Assembly: GCA_016209535.1 (NCBI GenBank)
Contig: JACQVW010000130.1
Location: 1 to 37,998, forward strand
Direction of reading: 5' to 3'
Source of the DNA: Planctomycetota bacterium
Lineage (GTDB): Bacteria; Planctomycetota; UBA8108; SXIK01
Length of the DNA: 37,998 bases
Positions 31,472-37,998 of this stretch are shown here, one piece after another. The number at the start of each line of letters is the position of its first letter. Positions within the stretch are counted from its first letter, which is position 1. The translations under genes were made by a program, and so were the position numbers. Below the pieces are notes generated by a model. The model was not told the origin of the DNA. It saw only the letters and a program-made list of their open reading frames with translations, and made no database searches.

Positions 31472-33265
31472 TCACCCAGGCCCCTCCCGCCCCCACGGGG
31501 GGGCCGGGGGGGGGAGAGCACCGGGAGAGCACGGCAGCAAGCAGTCCCGAGTCGGGTCGGGGCCGTCCGCCCCGTGCGGCGGCGGCGGCGCCCTGCCGCC
31601 CGAGAAGAGGAAGCTCAGCGTGTAGATGCCGTCGGAGATGTTGAGCTCGCCGTCGTCGTTGGTATCACAGGCGTCCTCGCAGGACGCGGTGGTGCCGCCC
31701 AAGAAGAGGACCATGAAGGTGAAGATGGCGTCGGTGAGCTCGGGGGAGCCCCGGGAGAGGTTGCAGTCCCCGCGCTGGAACGGGAAGATCTCCACGTCGC
31801 AGTTGCCGGGGAGCTCCAAGGCCCCGAGGTCCACGGGGTACCACTCGGCATCGAAGCGGCAGTCTCTCGAGGAGCGCCGGCAGCGGCCGGCGAGGTCCCC
31901 CTTGCTGGGGTCCGCGTACGCCGGGTCTCCTCGGTCAACCGCGGGCGAATCGGGCCGGAGGGAGAAGTCACCCTGGGCCGGATCCTGGAAGCCCGGGTCC
32001 GCCGTGAAGTTCCCCGAGACTCCATCGCGGCCGAGGCGGCTCTTCTGGAGCAGGTTGTTGCGGATCACGACGCCGTCGGGAGGCGTCCAGTCCGGGATGG
32101 GCCCCTGCTCCGGGTCCGGGGACTCGAAGTCGAGCTCCGAGTCGCTCCTCACGTCCCAGGCGATGTTGTTCACGAAGGTGAACGGGATCGAGAGGTCGTT
32201 CTCGATGAGGACGTCGAGGTTGTCGTGGTGGATGACGCGCCGCGAGATCCCGATGAAGGTGTTGTTCGCGATCCAGATCTCGTGCCTGTGGTGGGGCCAC
32301 AGCGAGAAGTAGAGGCCGTTGGTGACCCTCGCCAGGCTCTCGCGATCGGCGTCGGGCCTCCCGAGGACCAGGTTGTTGGCGATCGTCGCCTTCAAGGTGC
32401 CGCCCGAGGGCTGCATCGTGGGGTCCTCTTGGGCGTCGCTGAGCTGCACCGCCGAAGCCACCCCCTCGAACTCGTTCCGGAGGATCGCGGCCCCGAGGTT
32501 CGCCTTGCGGTCCCTGTGGAGGTCCACGCCCGCCCCGAGAAAGTCCTCCGGCGCGTACTGCGTGAGGCGCGTGAAGGTGCACTCCTCGACGGTCACGTCC
32601 CCGATCGCCTCGAGCCCGAGGTGGACGAAGACCCCTCCCTTGCTCCTCTCGAAGCCGCACCGCCGCGCGCTGACCACGGCGCTCCCCCCCGGCGGGACGA
32701 AGACCTCGAGCCCGCGCCGGTTGAGCCCCTTGAACTCGCAGTCCTGGACGTGGACGGAGGCGGAGTGCTCGCCGAACCGCCAGACGGCGACCCCGAGGAG
32801 GCCCCCTTCGAACTTGAGGGAGGAGAACGCGAGCGCCAGGTCCCCCGGCGCCCCCTCACCGGCCATGAAGATGGGCAGCCGCGAGTCCACGCTGCCCAGC
32901 GTCACGTCTCCCGGCACGGGGGGCAAGCCCGCCCGAATCTCCACCTTCTCGAGCACCGTCGGGACCTGGATGGGGAACGCCTCTGCCCCTCCCTTCGCCG
33001 GGTCGTCCGTGTAGTTCCCGGGCCAGAGGATGATCCGTGCACCCAGGGTGCCCGAGTACCCCGGTGCCGTCACGTGCCGCACCGCCTGGTCGAGGGCGAA
33101 CTGGACGGTCCGGAAGGGGATCTCCTTGTACCTGCCCCGACCTGCCTCATCCCGCGCCCCCTGGGCCTGGGGGCTCACGTGCCACTCGGGAAGCGTGTCG
33201 GCTCCCAGCGGACGACACACGACGACGGAAAGGACGGTGATCAAGGCGGGCAGGCGTCGCAACAT
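31472..33265 (-). CDS. Secreted right-handed beta-helix protein with C-terminal dockerin-like domain
   Basis: 597 residues from ATG 33265; an upstream GTG at 33277 is possible but lacks a ribosome site. Signal peptide about 1-22. The body has the look of a parallel beta-helix: an N-terminal DUF1565-like start (FRTVQFALDQAV, IILWPGNY) and recurring strand-and-turn phrases such as VHVQDCEFKGLNRRGLEVF and IWIANNTFIGIS, down to DSPAVDRGDP near the end of the helix. Then comes a dockerin-like pair (RGDCNLSRGSPELTDAI, CDTNDDGELNISDGI). The first calcium-type loop is degenerate. The helix could bind or cleave a polysaccharide, but no catalytic residues can be assigned. The last 20 or so residues are encoded by a GC-rich intergenic repeat. 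Confidence 0.85.
   Translation of the reverse strand: MLRRLPALITVLSVVVCRPLGADTLPEWHVSPQAQGARDEAGRGRYKEIPFRTVQFALDQAVRHVTAPGYSGTLGARIILWPGNYTDDPAKGGAEAFPIQVPTVLEKVEIRAGLPPVPGDVTLGSVDSRLPIFMAGEGAPGDLALAFSSLKFEGGLLGVAVWRFGEHSASVHVQDCEFKGLNRRGLEVFVPPGGSAVVSARRCGFERSKGGVFVHLGLEAIGDVTVEECTFTRLTQYAPEDFLGAGVDLHRDRKANLGAAILRNEFEGVASAVQLSDAQEDPTMQPSGGTLKATIANNLVLGRPDADRESLARVTNGLYFSLWPHHRHEIWIANNTFIGISRRVIHHDNLDVLIENDLSIPFTFVNNIAWDVRSDSELDFESPDPEQGPIPDWTPPDGVVIRNNLLQKSRLGRDGVSGNFTADPGFQDPAQGDFSLRPDSPAVDRGDPAYADPSKGDLAGRCRRSSRDCRFDAEWYPVDLGALELPGNCDVEIFPFQRGDCNLSRGSPELTDAIFTFMVLFLGGTTASCEDACDTNDDGELNISDGIYTLSFLFSGGRAPPPPHGADGPDPTRDCLLPCSPGALPPPAPPWGREGPG
31488..31520 (-). repeat. GC-rich repeat, copy C
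   Basis: 33 bp, inverted copy of 29276-29308 with two mismatches. It lies inside the 3' end of the beta-helix gene (minus strand) and encodes most of its final Pro/Gly-rich residues. Confidence 0.85.
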
Positions 33266-33362
33266 GTCTTCACCCACGCGGAAACTTAGGCCTCACGGCA
33301 AGGGCCTCGGATAAAGCCAATCTAGACCCAAGACAGCAGGGAAAGCCTCACGTTGAGCCCCC

Positions 33363-33390
33363 AGCATAGCCAGTTGTTTCCCCGCGTCAA
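33363..33390 (-). promoter_or_regulatory. Promoter of the beta-helix gene
   Basis: Minus strand TTGACG (33390-33385), 16 bp, TATGCT (33368-33363), about 97 nt before ATG 33265, giving a leader of roughly 90 nt. Confidence 0.5.
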
Positions 33391-33397
33391 GAAATCT

Positions 33398-33418
33398 CGG
33401 GGCTTGGCCCGCTTTTTT
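33398..33418 (+). terminator. Weak terminator-like hairpin with T6
   Basis: GGGC-TTG-GCCC (33400-33410) or CGGG/CCCG (33398-33411), followed by TTTTTT (33413-33418) on the plus strand. The stem is only 4 bp and no plus-strand gene lies within 2 kb upstream, so its role is doubtful; it could stop antisense transcription into the HEAT-repeat gene. Confidence 0.25.
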
Positions 33419-33491
33419 GGGCTTCGCCCCTCTCCCCCCCTCTCCGGACCTGTCGGACCGTAGGGCAGCCCGAAAGGCCCCGAGGGCTCGG

Positions 33492-35516
33492 TCAGGCCTT
33501 CTTCCTTCCGTGCCGGGAAGACGCGGCGCCCTCCCGCCGGGGAGGAAGCTTCCGCTTCGGGGGTTTCGGCTTCGCCGCGGGCTGTCCCACGGGCCGGACG
33601 ACCGGAGGCTTGCCGGCGGCGGGATTCGGGGCGTCCTGCGGGGGCTTCCTGACGGGGGCCCCGGCCCGTTCGGGCGCCGGCGCGTGGGCTGCGGCGGCAG
33701 CCGCCGCCGGCTTTCCACGAGCCACCCCGCCGGGCGTGCCAACCGGCTGGGGCTGCGCTCCGGGCCGGGTCCCTGGCGAGACCGGGACGGGGGCGGGCCG
33801 CGCTGGAGTTGCCCTGTCCCCCTTCTTCCCCTTCGACGCGGCCTCCAGGGCCTTCGCGGCTTCCTGGGCCGCCCGGGCTTGAAGCTCCAGCTTCTGGGCG
33901 GCCGCGGCCACCACCTTGGCCCTGGGGTACTTGCGCACGACGTGCTCCAACATCCCCGTCGAGAAGGGCCGCATGTCCTCGCCCTCCTCGGCGAAGTGGA
34001 ACCCGAGGTAAAAGTACTCCTCCGGCCCCAGGTCCTTGTCCGCGAGCAGGCGCTTCGTCAGATCCTCGCGGTCGTCGTAGATGAGGGCCCGGATCACACG
34101 CAGCCCCAGGTTCGCACGGCGCGAGGCGGGCGAGAGGTCCTTCGGGCTCGAGCGCACGAGGGCCACGGCCAGGAGGTAGCGACCCTCGGCCGTGATCAGG
34201 TGGTTCTCCCACAGGATCTGGAGGAGGGCCGCCATCCGCTCCCACTTGTCCTTGGCCCTCCCCTTCTTGAGGGCCTGCGCCTTCTGATAGATCCTCTTCC
34301 GCAGCGGCTCCGGATCGAGGTGCTTCACGAACTCGAGGAACGACCGGTAGTGCGGGTCTCCTTCCTCGAGCAGAGTCAGGAGGCGCGTGGCGGCGCGCTC
34401 CACGTACTTCTGCCGCGTCTCCTGGGGGAAGTCGCGCAGGATCGCGTTGATCCTCTGCGTGACCTCGAGGTCCTCGGTCTTCATGAGGAGGCCGAAGAGG
34501 CTCTCGATGGAGGTCGGCATTTTCCGGAGCGCGGCCTCGGCAGCCTCGCGCACCCGGTAGCGCGGGTCGGCGAGGAACGGGAGGATGGCATCGGCGACGT
34601 CCGACTGATCCGATGCCTGGATGCGGTCGAAGATGTGGATGTGCACCGAGAAGTGCGGCGATCGGTGGAGCAAGTCGATGAGTTTCGGCAGGACCTTTCT
34701 CGGAAGCTCGAGCTTCTGGAAGCCCTGGAGGGCATGCTGCGCCACGTTGTGCCAGTCCTCGTCGAGCATCGACTTCCAGAGGAACTGCTCCTCCGCGACC
34801 GAGAGCCTGCACTCCGGGATGAGCCGGTTGAAGGACACGAAGGCATGGCGCCGGACCTCGGGAGGCCACCTCGGCTCGGCCAGGGACCGCAGCACGGCGC
34901 GTCCCTTCGCGGCGAGCCGCTGCCCGCGGAAGTGCCCGAGGAGGATGGCGCCCGTGACGAGGATCGGCGGCTTCTTCTCGGCGTCCTTCCGCCGCAGGAG
35001 CCGGAGCACCATGGAGAAGATGGGCGCTTGCGCCCCCGTCGCCATGCGGTCCAGGGACTCGCAGACCGAAAGGGCCAGGTGCTTCTGGATCTCGAAGGGC
35101 TCGTCGGGGAGGATCTTGAGCAGGAAATGGAGGGCCGCTTTCCCGCCGATCCTCGCGAGCGCCGTGATGACCGCACGCTTCCCGTGGAAGTCCGCCTGAG
35201 AGTAGAGCACCTTGAGCTGGGGCACGACCGTCGCGCCCACGGCGGAGATCACCCCCATGGCTTGCTCGCGCACGGGGCCCGGCGAGAGGATGAGGGGCAC
35301 CACCATGGAGGCCACGTCCCTCGCGCCGAGACGGGCGAGCGCCTGCAAGGCGACGAGGCGCAGGTCGTCGTGAGGCTCCCGGAGACAGCGGCCGAGGGAC
35401 TGGACGACGGCCCTGGAGGAGAACCCGATCTCGGCGATCACGCGGATCGCCGCGATGCGGAGCTCCATGTCGTTCGACTCGAGGAGCTGCGTCAGCCTGC
35501 GAAGGATCGCATTCAT
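33492..35516 (-). CDS. HEAT-repeat protein with basic low-complexity tail
   Basis: The 674 residues carry no catalytic domain I can name. The first 420 or so are helical HEAT/armadillo-like repeats, seen in phrases such as LRIAAIRVIAEIG, LRLVALQALARLGARDVA and YRVREAAEAALRKM. A helical region follows (about 420-540) with TPR-like character. The last 130 residues are rich in Pro, Ala, Lys and Arg, with no fold expected, ending SSRHGRKKA, and could bind nucleic acid or be a flexible tether. HEAT repeats usually mediate protein binding. No signal peptide is seen, so it is probably cytoplasmic. The upstream 180 bp are unusually AT-rich and hold two inverted repeats. No clear ribosome site precedes the ATG; a start at the internal Met17 is possible. 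Confidence 0.8.
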   Translation of the reverse strand: MNAILRRLTQLLESNDMELRIAAIRVIAEIGFSSRAVVQSLGRCLREPHDDLRLVALQALARLGARDVASMVVPLILSPGPVREQAMGVISAVGATVVPQLKVLYSQADFHGKRAVITALARIGGKAALHFLLKILPDEPFEIQKHLALSVCESLDRMATGAQAPIFSMVLRLLRRKDAEKKPPILVTGAILLGHFRGQRLAAKGRAVLRSLAEPRWPPEVRRHAFVSFNRLIPECRLSVAEEQFLWKSMLDEDWHNVAQHALQGFQKLELPRKVLPKLIDLLHRSPHFSVHIHIFDRIQASDQSDVADAILPFLADPRYRVREAAEAALRKMPTSIESLFGLLMKTEDLEVTQRINAILRDFPQETRQKYVERAATRLLTLLEEGDPHYRSFLEFVKHLDPEPLRKRIYQKAQALKKGRAKDKWERMAALLQILWENHLITAEGRYLLAVALVRSSPKDLSPASRRANLGLRVIRALIYDDREDLTKRLLADKDLGPEEYFYLGFHFAEEGEDMRPFSTGMLEHVVRKYPRAKVVAAAAQKLELQARAAQEAAKALEAASKGKKGDRATPARPAPVPVSPGTRPGAQPQPVGTPGGVARGKPAAAAAAAHAPAPERAGAPVRKPPQDAPNPAAGKPPVVRPVGQPAAKPKPPKRKLPPRREGAASSRHGRKKA

Positions 35517-35569
35517 GGTGCGTTGCGTTTCGTCCTCTGCCTGGAGACCGGGAGTTCGCCCTGCCGTAA

Positions 35570-35596
35570 CCAGTTAAGAATTCACACGATAACTGG
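35570..35596. repeat. 7-bp inverted repeat upstream of the HEAT-repeat gene
   Basis: CCAGTTA (35570-35576) and TAACTGG (35590-35596), perfect arms around a 13-nt spacer, 54-80 bp upstream of the ATG at 35516. Symmetry and placement suit a dimeric regulator binding site. Confidence 0.6.
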
Positions 35597-35605
35597 CCCC
35601 ATCTC

Positions 35606-35622
35606 AAAAAAACAGTTTTTTT
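35606..35622. repeat. A7-CAG-T7 palindrome
   Basis: A perfectly symmetric A7C-A-GT7 sequence in an otherwise GC-rich genome, between the FxsA-like gene and the HEAT-repeat gene. It could bend DNA, act in the HEAT gene promoter, or help end the FxsA-like transcript (on the minus strand it ends in a T7 run), although an all-AT stem is a poor terminator. Confidence 0.55.
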
Positions 35623-35696
35623 GGCGGAAAAACGCGCAGACCCTCTCCTGGGCACGGGCGCCGGCCTGTCTCCACAACCGTTTACTACACAATGCG

Positions 35697-36185
35697 TTAC
35701 GACTCCTCGTACCGCCCTTCTGCCCGAGTGCTCGGTGGCAAAACACGGAAGGCAGCGTCTCGCACCGGCCCGCCCCCGAGCTCCCCCGGTACGCCGGGGG
35801 GACTCCTGGGACCTCGGTCCCCCTTCGTGTCCTCCGGGCCCATGTCGTAAGTCTTTCCCCCGAAGGAGACTCCGCCACCAGCCCACACATCCCTGCTCCC
35901 CGGAGCGAGCAGCCAGGAGAGGATCGCCCGGCGGGTGAGCGGCAGGAGGACGAGCAGGGCCAAGACGTCCGTCGCGAGCCCGGGCACCGCGAGGAGCACG
36001 GCCGCGACGCGGCGCGCCGAGAAGGGCGGAGAGGTCCTCCAGAGCCCGATCCCGGCCAGGAGCGTTCCGACGAGCCAGGCCGCCAGGCCGGGGAGCCCGA
36101 GCCTCCCGCCAACCTTCGTCAAGAGGACGAGCTCGAGGAAAGGGAGGAAAAGGAGCCCGGCGAGGATGTAGAGTAGCTTTCCCAA
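35697..36185 (-). CDS. FxsA-like membrane protein, internally shortened
   Basis: The 162 residues open with two hydrophobic helices (LLYILAGLLFLPFLELVLL, then LAAWLVGTLLAGIGLW), as in FxsA, followed by the conserved C-terminal phrase VPGLATDVLALLVLLPLTRR. Family members usually carry about 35 more residues between these parts; here that stretch is nearly absent. The last 60 residues are Gly/Pro-rich and unlike the family. FxsA is an inner-membrane protein linked in E. coli to phage exclusion when overproduced; its normal role is unclear. The start is TTG at 36185 because no ATG or GTG precedes the first helix, so the exact start is uncertain. It diverges from the ALDH gene. Confidence 0.72.
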   Translation of the reverse strand: MGKLLYILAGLLFLPFLELVLLTKVGGRLGLPGLAAWLVGTLLAGIGLWRTSPPFSARRVAAVLLAVPGLATDVLALLVLLPLTRRAILSWLLAPGSRDVWAGGGVSFGGKTYDMGPEDTKGDRGPRSPPGVPGELGGGPVRDAAFRVLPPSTRAEGRYEES

Positions 36186-36264
36186 GCGCGTTGGAGCCTT
36201 CCCGGAGCCGGCGCAAGCCTACCGTCGCCGCCCGAGGGAAGCGAGAACCAAACGAAGACCCGCC

Positions 36265-37851
36265 GTGTCCTCCCCCCCTGTCCCTCCTTCCCCCGCTGGT
36301 CTCCCATCGACCCCCGACTCCCTTCCTGCCGCCGCCCTTGCACCGGCGCCCCACGAGGAGCTCGGGCTCCACGGCCTCGAGCCCGGGACCTTCGCGGGGC
36401 GCTGGCTCACACCCGGCGCCGGCGCCGAGATCGTCTCCGTGAACCCCGCGACGGCGGAGCCCATCGGGCGCGTGTGCTCGACGACGGCCGGCGAGCACCG
36501 CCTCGCCGTCGGTGCCGCAGCTTCCGAGCTCGTCCGCTGGCGAGCGGTGCCCGCTCCGCGCCGGGGCGAGCTGGTGCGCGAGATCGGCGAGGCGCTGCGC
36601 GCGAGGAAGCGGGCGCTGGGCCGCCTCGTGAGCGAGGAGGCGGGCAAGATCCTCTCCGAGGGCGAGGGCGAGGTGCAGGAGATGATCGACATCGCCGAGT
36701 ACGCCCTCGGGCTCTCGCGCTCGCTCGGCGGCCGCACCTTCCCGAGCGAGCGGGCGCGCCACCGCCTGATCGAAGAGTGGCACCCGCTGGGGCCCGTCGC
36801 CGTCATCACCGCCTTCAACTTCCCCGTGGCCGTGTGGGCCTGGAACGCCCTCATCGCGGCCGTGTGCGGGGACACGGTGATCTGGAAGCCCTCGGAGAAG
36901 ACGCCGCTGTGCGCCCTGGCCGTGATGAGGATCGTCGGCGAGGTCATGGCGCGCGCGGGATTCCCCGCCGTGTTCAACCTCGTCTCGGGCGGCCCCGAGG
37001 CGGGTGAGCGTCTGGCCTCGGACCCCGCCGTCCCCCTCGTCAGCGCCACCGGGAGCTGCCGCATGGGGAGGAAGGTCGCCGAGGCGGTCGCGCGGCGGCT
37101 CGGGAGGACGCTCCTCGAGCTCGGCGGGAACAACGCCGCCGTCGTCCTCGACGACGCGGATCTCGACCTGACCCTCCGGGCCATCGTCTTCGGCGCCGTG
37201 GGCACCGCGGGCCAGCGCTGCACCTCGACGCGGCGGCTGATCGTCCAGAGGGGGATCGCGGATCGGCTCGAGGAGCGGCTCCTGAAGGCCTACGCCTCGA
37301 TCCGGGCCGGCGACCCCCTCGAGCCCGGGACGATCCTCGGCCCCCTCATCGATGAGGCCGCCGTTCGGGCCTTCGAGGAGGCGGTGGAGCGGGCCCGGCG
37401 CGAGGGCGGCGAGGTCCTTTGCGGCGGGCGGCGCATCCCCCGCAGGGGTTTCTACGTGGAGCCCACCATGGTCCGGGCCCGGCCCGACATGCCCGTCGTG
37501 GGCGAGGAGACCTTCGCGCCGATCCTCTACGTCTTGCGCGTGAAGGATCTCGATGAGGCCATCGGCGTGCACAACGCCGTGCGCCAGGGGCTCTCCTCGG
37601 CGATCTTCACGGCGTCGCTGCGGGCCGCGGAGGCGTTCCTCTCGGCCTCGGGGAGCGACTGCGGGATCGCCAACGTGAATTGCGGGACGAGCGGCGCCGA
37701 GATCGGGGGCGCCTTCGGGGGCGAGAAGGAGACGGGGGGAGGCCGCGAGGCGGGCTCGGATGCCTGGAAAGTCTACATGCGCCGCCAGACCTGCACGATC
37801 AACCACGGGACGGACCTGCCCCTCGCCCAGGGGGTCGTCTTCGATGTCTGA
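36265..37851 (+). CDS. ALDH7-family aldehyde dehydrogenase (aminoadipate semialdehyde type)
   Basis: NAD(P)-dependent oxidation of an aldehyde to an acid. 528 residues. Catalytic C319 in GQRCTSTRR and general base E285 in LLELGGNNA; cofactor loop FNFPVAVWAWN and WKPSEKTPL. The C-terminal stretch IANVNCGTSGAEIGGAFGG, then EKETGGGREAGSDAWK and RRQTCTIN, is diagnostic of the ALDH7/antiquitin branch, whose members oxidise alpha-aminoadipate semialdehyde in lysine breakdown. No other lysine-degradation genes are visible, so the physiological substrate is an inference. The start is GTG 36265; the first 30 residues are Pro/Ala/Ser-rich and may be partly spurious, with a later start possible. Its stop overlaps the next gene by 8 nt. 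Confidence 0.93.
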   Translation: MSSPPVPPSPAGLPSTPDSLPAAALAPAPHEELGLHGLEPGTFAGRWLTPGAGAEIVSVNPATAEPIGRVCSTTAGEHRLAVGAAASELVRWRAVPAPRRGELVREIGEALRARKRALGRLVSEEAGKILSEGEGEVQEMIDIAEYALGLSRSLGGRTFPSERARHRLIEEWHPLGPVAVITAFNFPVAVWAWNALIAAVCGDTVIWKPSEKTPLCALAVMRIVGEVMARAGFPAVFNLVSGGPEAGERLASDPAVPLVSATGSCRMGRKVAEAVARRLGRTLLELGGNNAAVVLDDADLDLTLRAIVFGAVGTAGQRCTSTRRLIVQRGIADRLEERLLKAYASIRAGDPLEPGTILGPLIDEAAVRAFEEAVERARREGGEVLCGGRRIPRRGFYVEPTMVRARPDMPVVGEETFAPILYVLRVKDLDEAIGVHNAVRQGLSSAIFTASLRAAEAFLSASGSDCGIANVNCGTSGAEIGGAFGGEKETGGGREAGSDAWKVYMRRQTCTINHGTDLPLAQGVVFDV

Positions 37852-37998
37852 GGCCCGGGAACCTAAGAACGCCGCCCCGGCGCCGTCCTCATCGGTGGAA
37901 AGGCGAAGGGATGCACCCCAGTTGACCGATCGTGAGCTGCTCGACCGCTACCTCCAGGGCGACGTCGGGGCCTTCGAGGCCATCCTCGGCCGCCACGA
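37844..37998 (+). CDS. ECF sigma factor, N-terminal part (runs off the window)
   Basis: Fifty-one codons are visible before the window ends. After a non-conserved Ala/Pro/Ser-rich start, LTDRELLDRYLQGDVGAFEAILGRH matches the beginning of region 2 in many ECF sigma factors. ATG 37844 lies inside the ALDH gene and overlaps it by 8 nt, suggesting translational coupling; the GTG at 37898 and the TTG at 37922 are other in-frame starts. With only the first helix visible, the subgroup and function cannot be given. Confidence 0.65.
   Translation, partial: MSEAREPKNAAPAPSSSVERRRDAPQLTDRELLDRYLQGDVGAFEAILGRH

Overview
The window is very GC-rich, with dense, mostly bacterial-type genes. The best guess at the organism is a Planctomycetota-like bacterium, probably known only from metagenomes. 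The grounds are: a membrane Ser/Thr kinase with a TPR tail beside an ECF sigma factor of the Planctomycetes-enriched type; two large secreted proteins ending in dockerin-like repeats of the RGxxNxDGxxDxSD kind; a HEAT-repeat protein; and a second ECF sigma factor at the right edge. This placement is inferred from gene content, with no marker phylogeny.

Layout. 0.2-5.6 kb holds housekeeping genes: a 7Fe ferredoxin, UDP-glucose dehydrogenase, glutamate 5-kinase, then on the minus strand a NamZ-like (DUF1343) lipoprotein overlapping a small membrane protein. 5.6-15.0 kb is an apparent 9.3-kb insertion: TPR-tailed Ser/Thr kinase, convergent ECF sigma factor, and a 1702-residue secreted SGNH/lectin/dockerin protein. 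It is bounded by two direct copies (136 bp, 90% identical, no gaps) of the polA promoter plus the first 17 polA codons. The left copy now forms a truncated polA stub just ahead of the kinase; the right copy starts the intact polA at 15072. 17.9-19.8 kb holds an acetyltransferase and a DRG-like GTPase with a TGS domain on the minus strand.

20.0-30.1 kb is a plus-strand run: a PhnD-like periplasmic binding protein with no ABC transporter genes, a double-kinase hybrid sensor, a 1437-residue fusion (two rhodaneses, a YidC/Oxa1-like membrane region, a PEP-synthase/rifampin-phosphotransferase-like dikinase core and a C-terminal PilZ domain), a threonine-dehydratase-like enzyme and an alpha/beta hydrolase. 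The first three look like a signalling module: ligand capture, membrane sensing, and a membrane phosphotransfer effector that may respond to c-di-GMP. This is the best candidate here for an undescribed system.

30.1-38 kb holds an O6-alkylguanine DNA alkyltransferase, a NUDIX hydrolase, a secreted beta-helix/dockerin protein, a HEAT-repeat protein, a short FxsA-like protein, an ALDH7-type dehydrogenase and the start of an ECF sigma factor. GC-rich palindromic repeats lie at 29.3 and 31.3-31.5 kb and supply codons to the ends of two proteins. A 20-bp tandem repeat sits at convergent stop codons near 30.1 kb. No tRNA, rRNA, CRISPR array, transposase or integrase was recognised.
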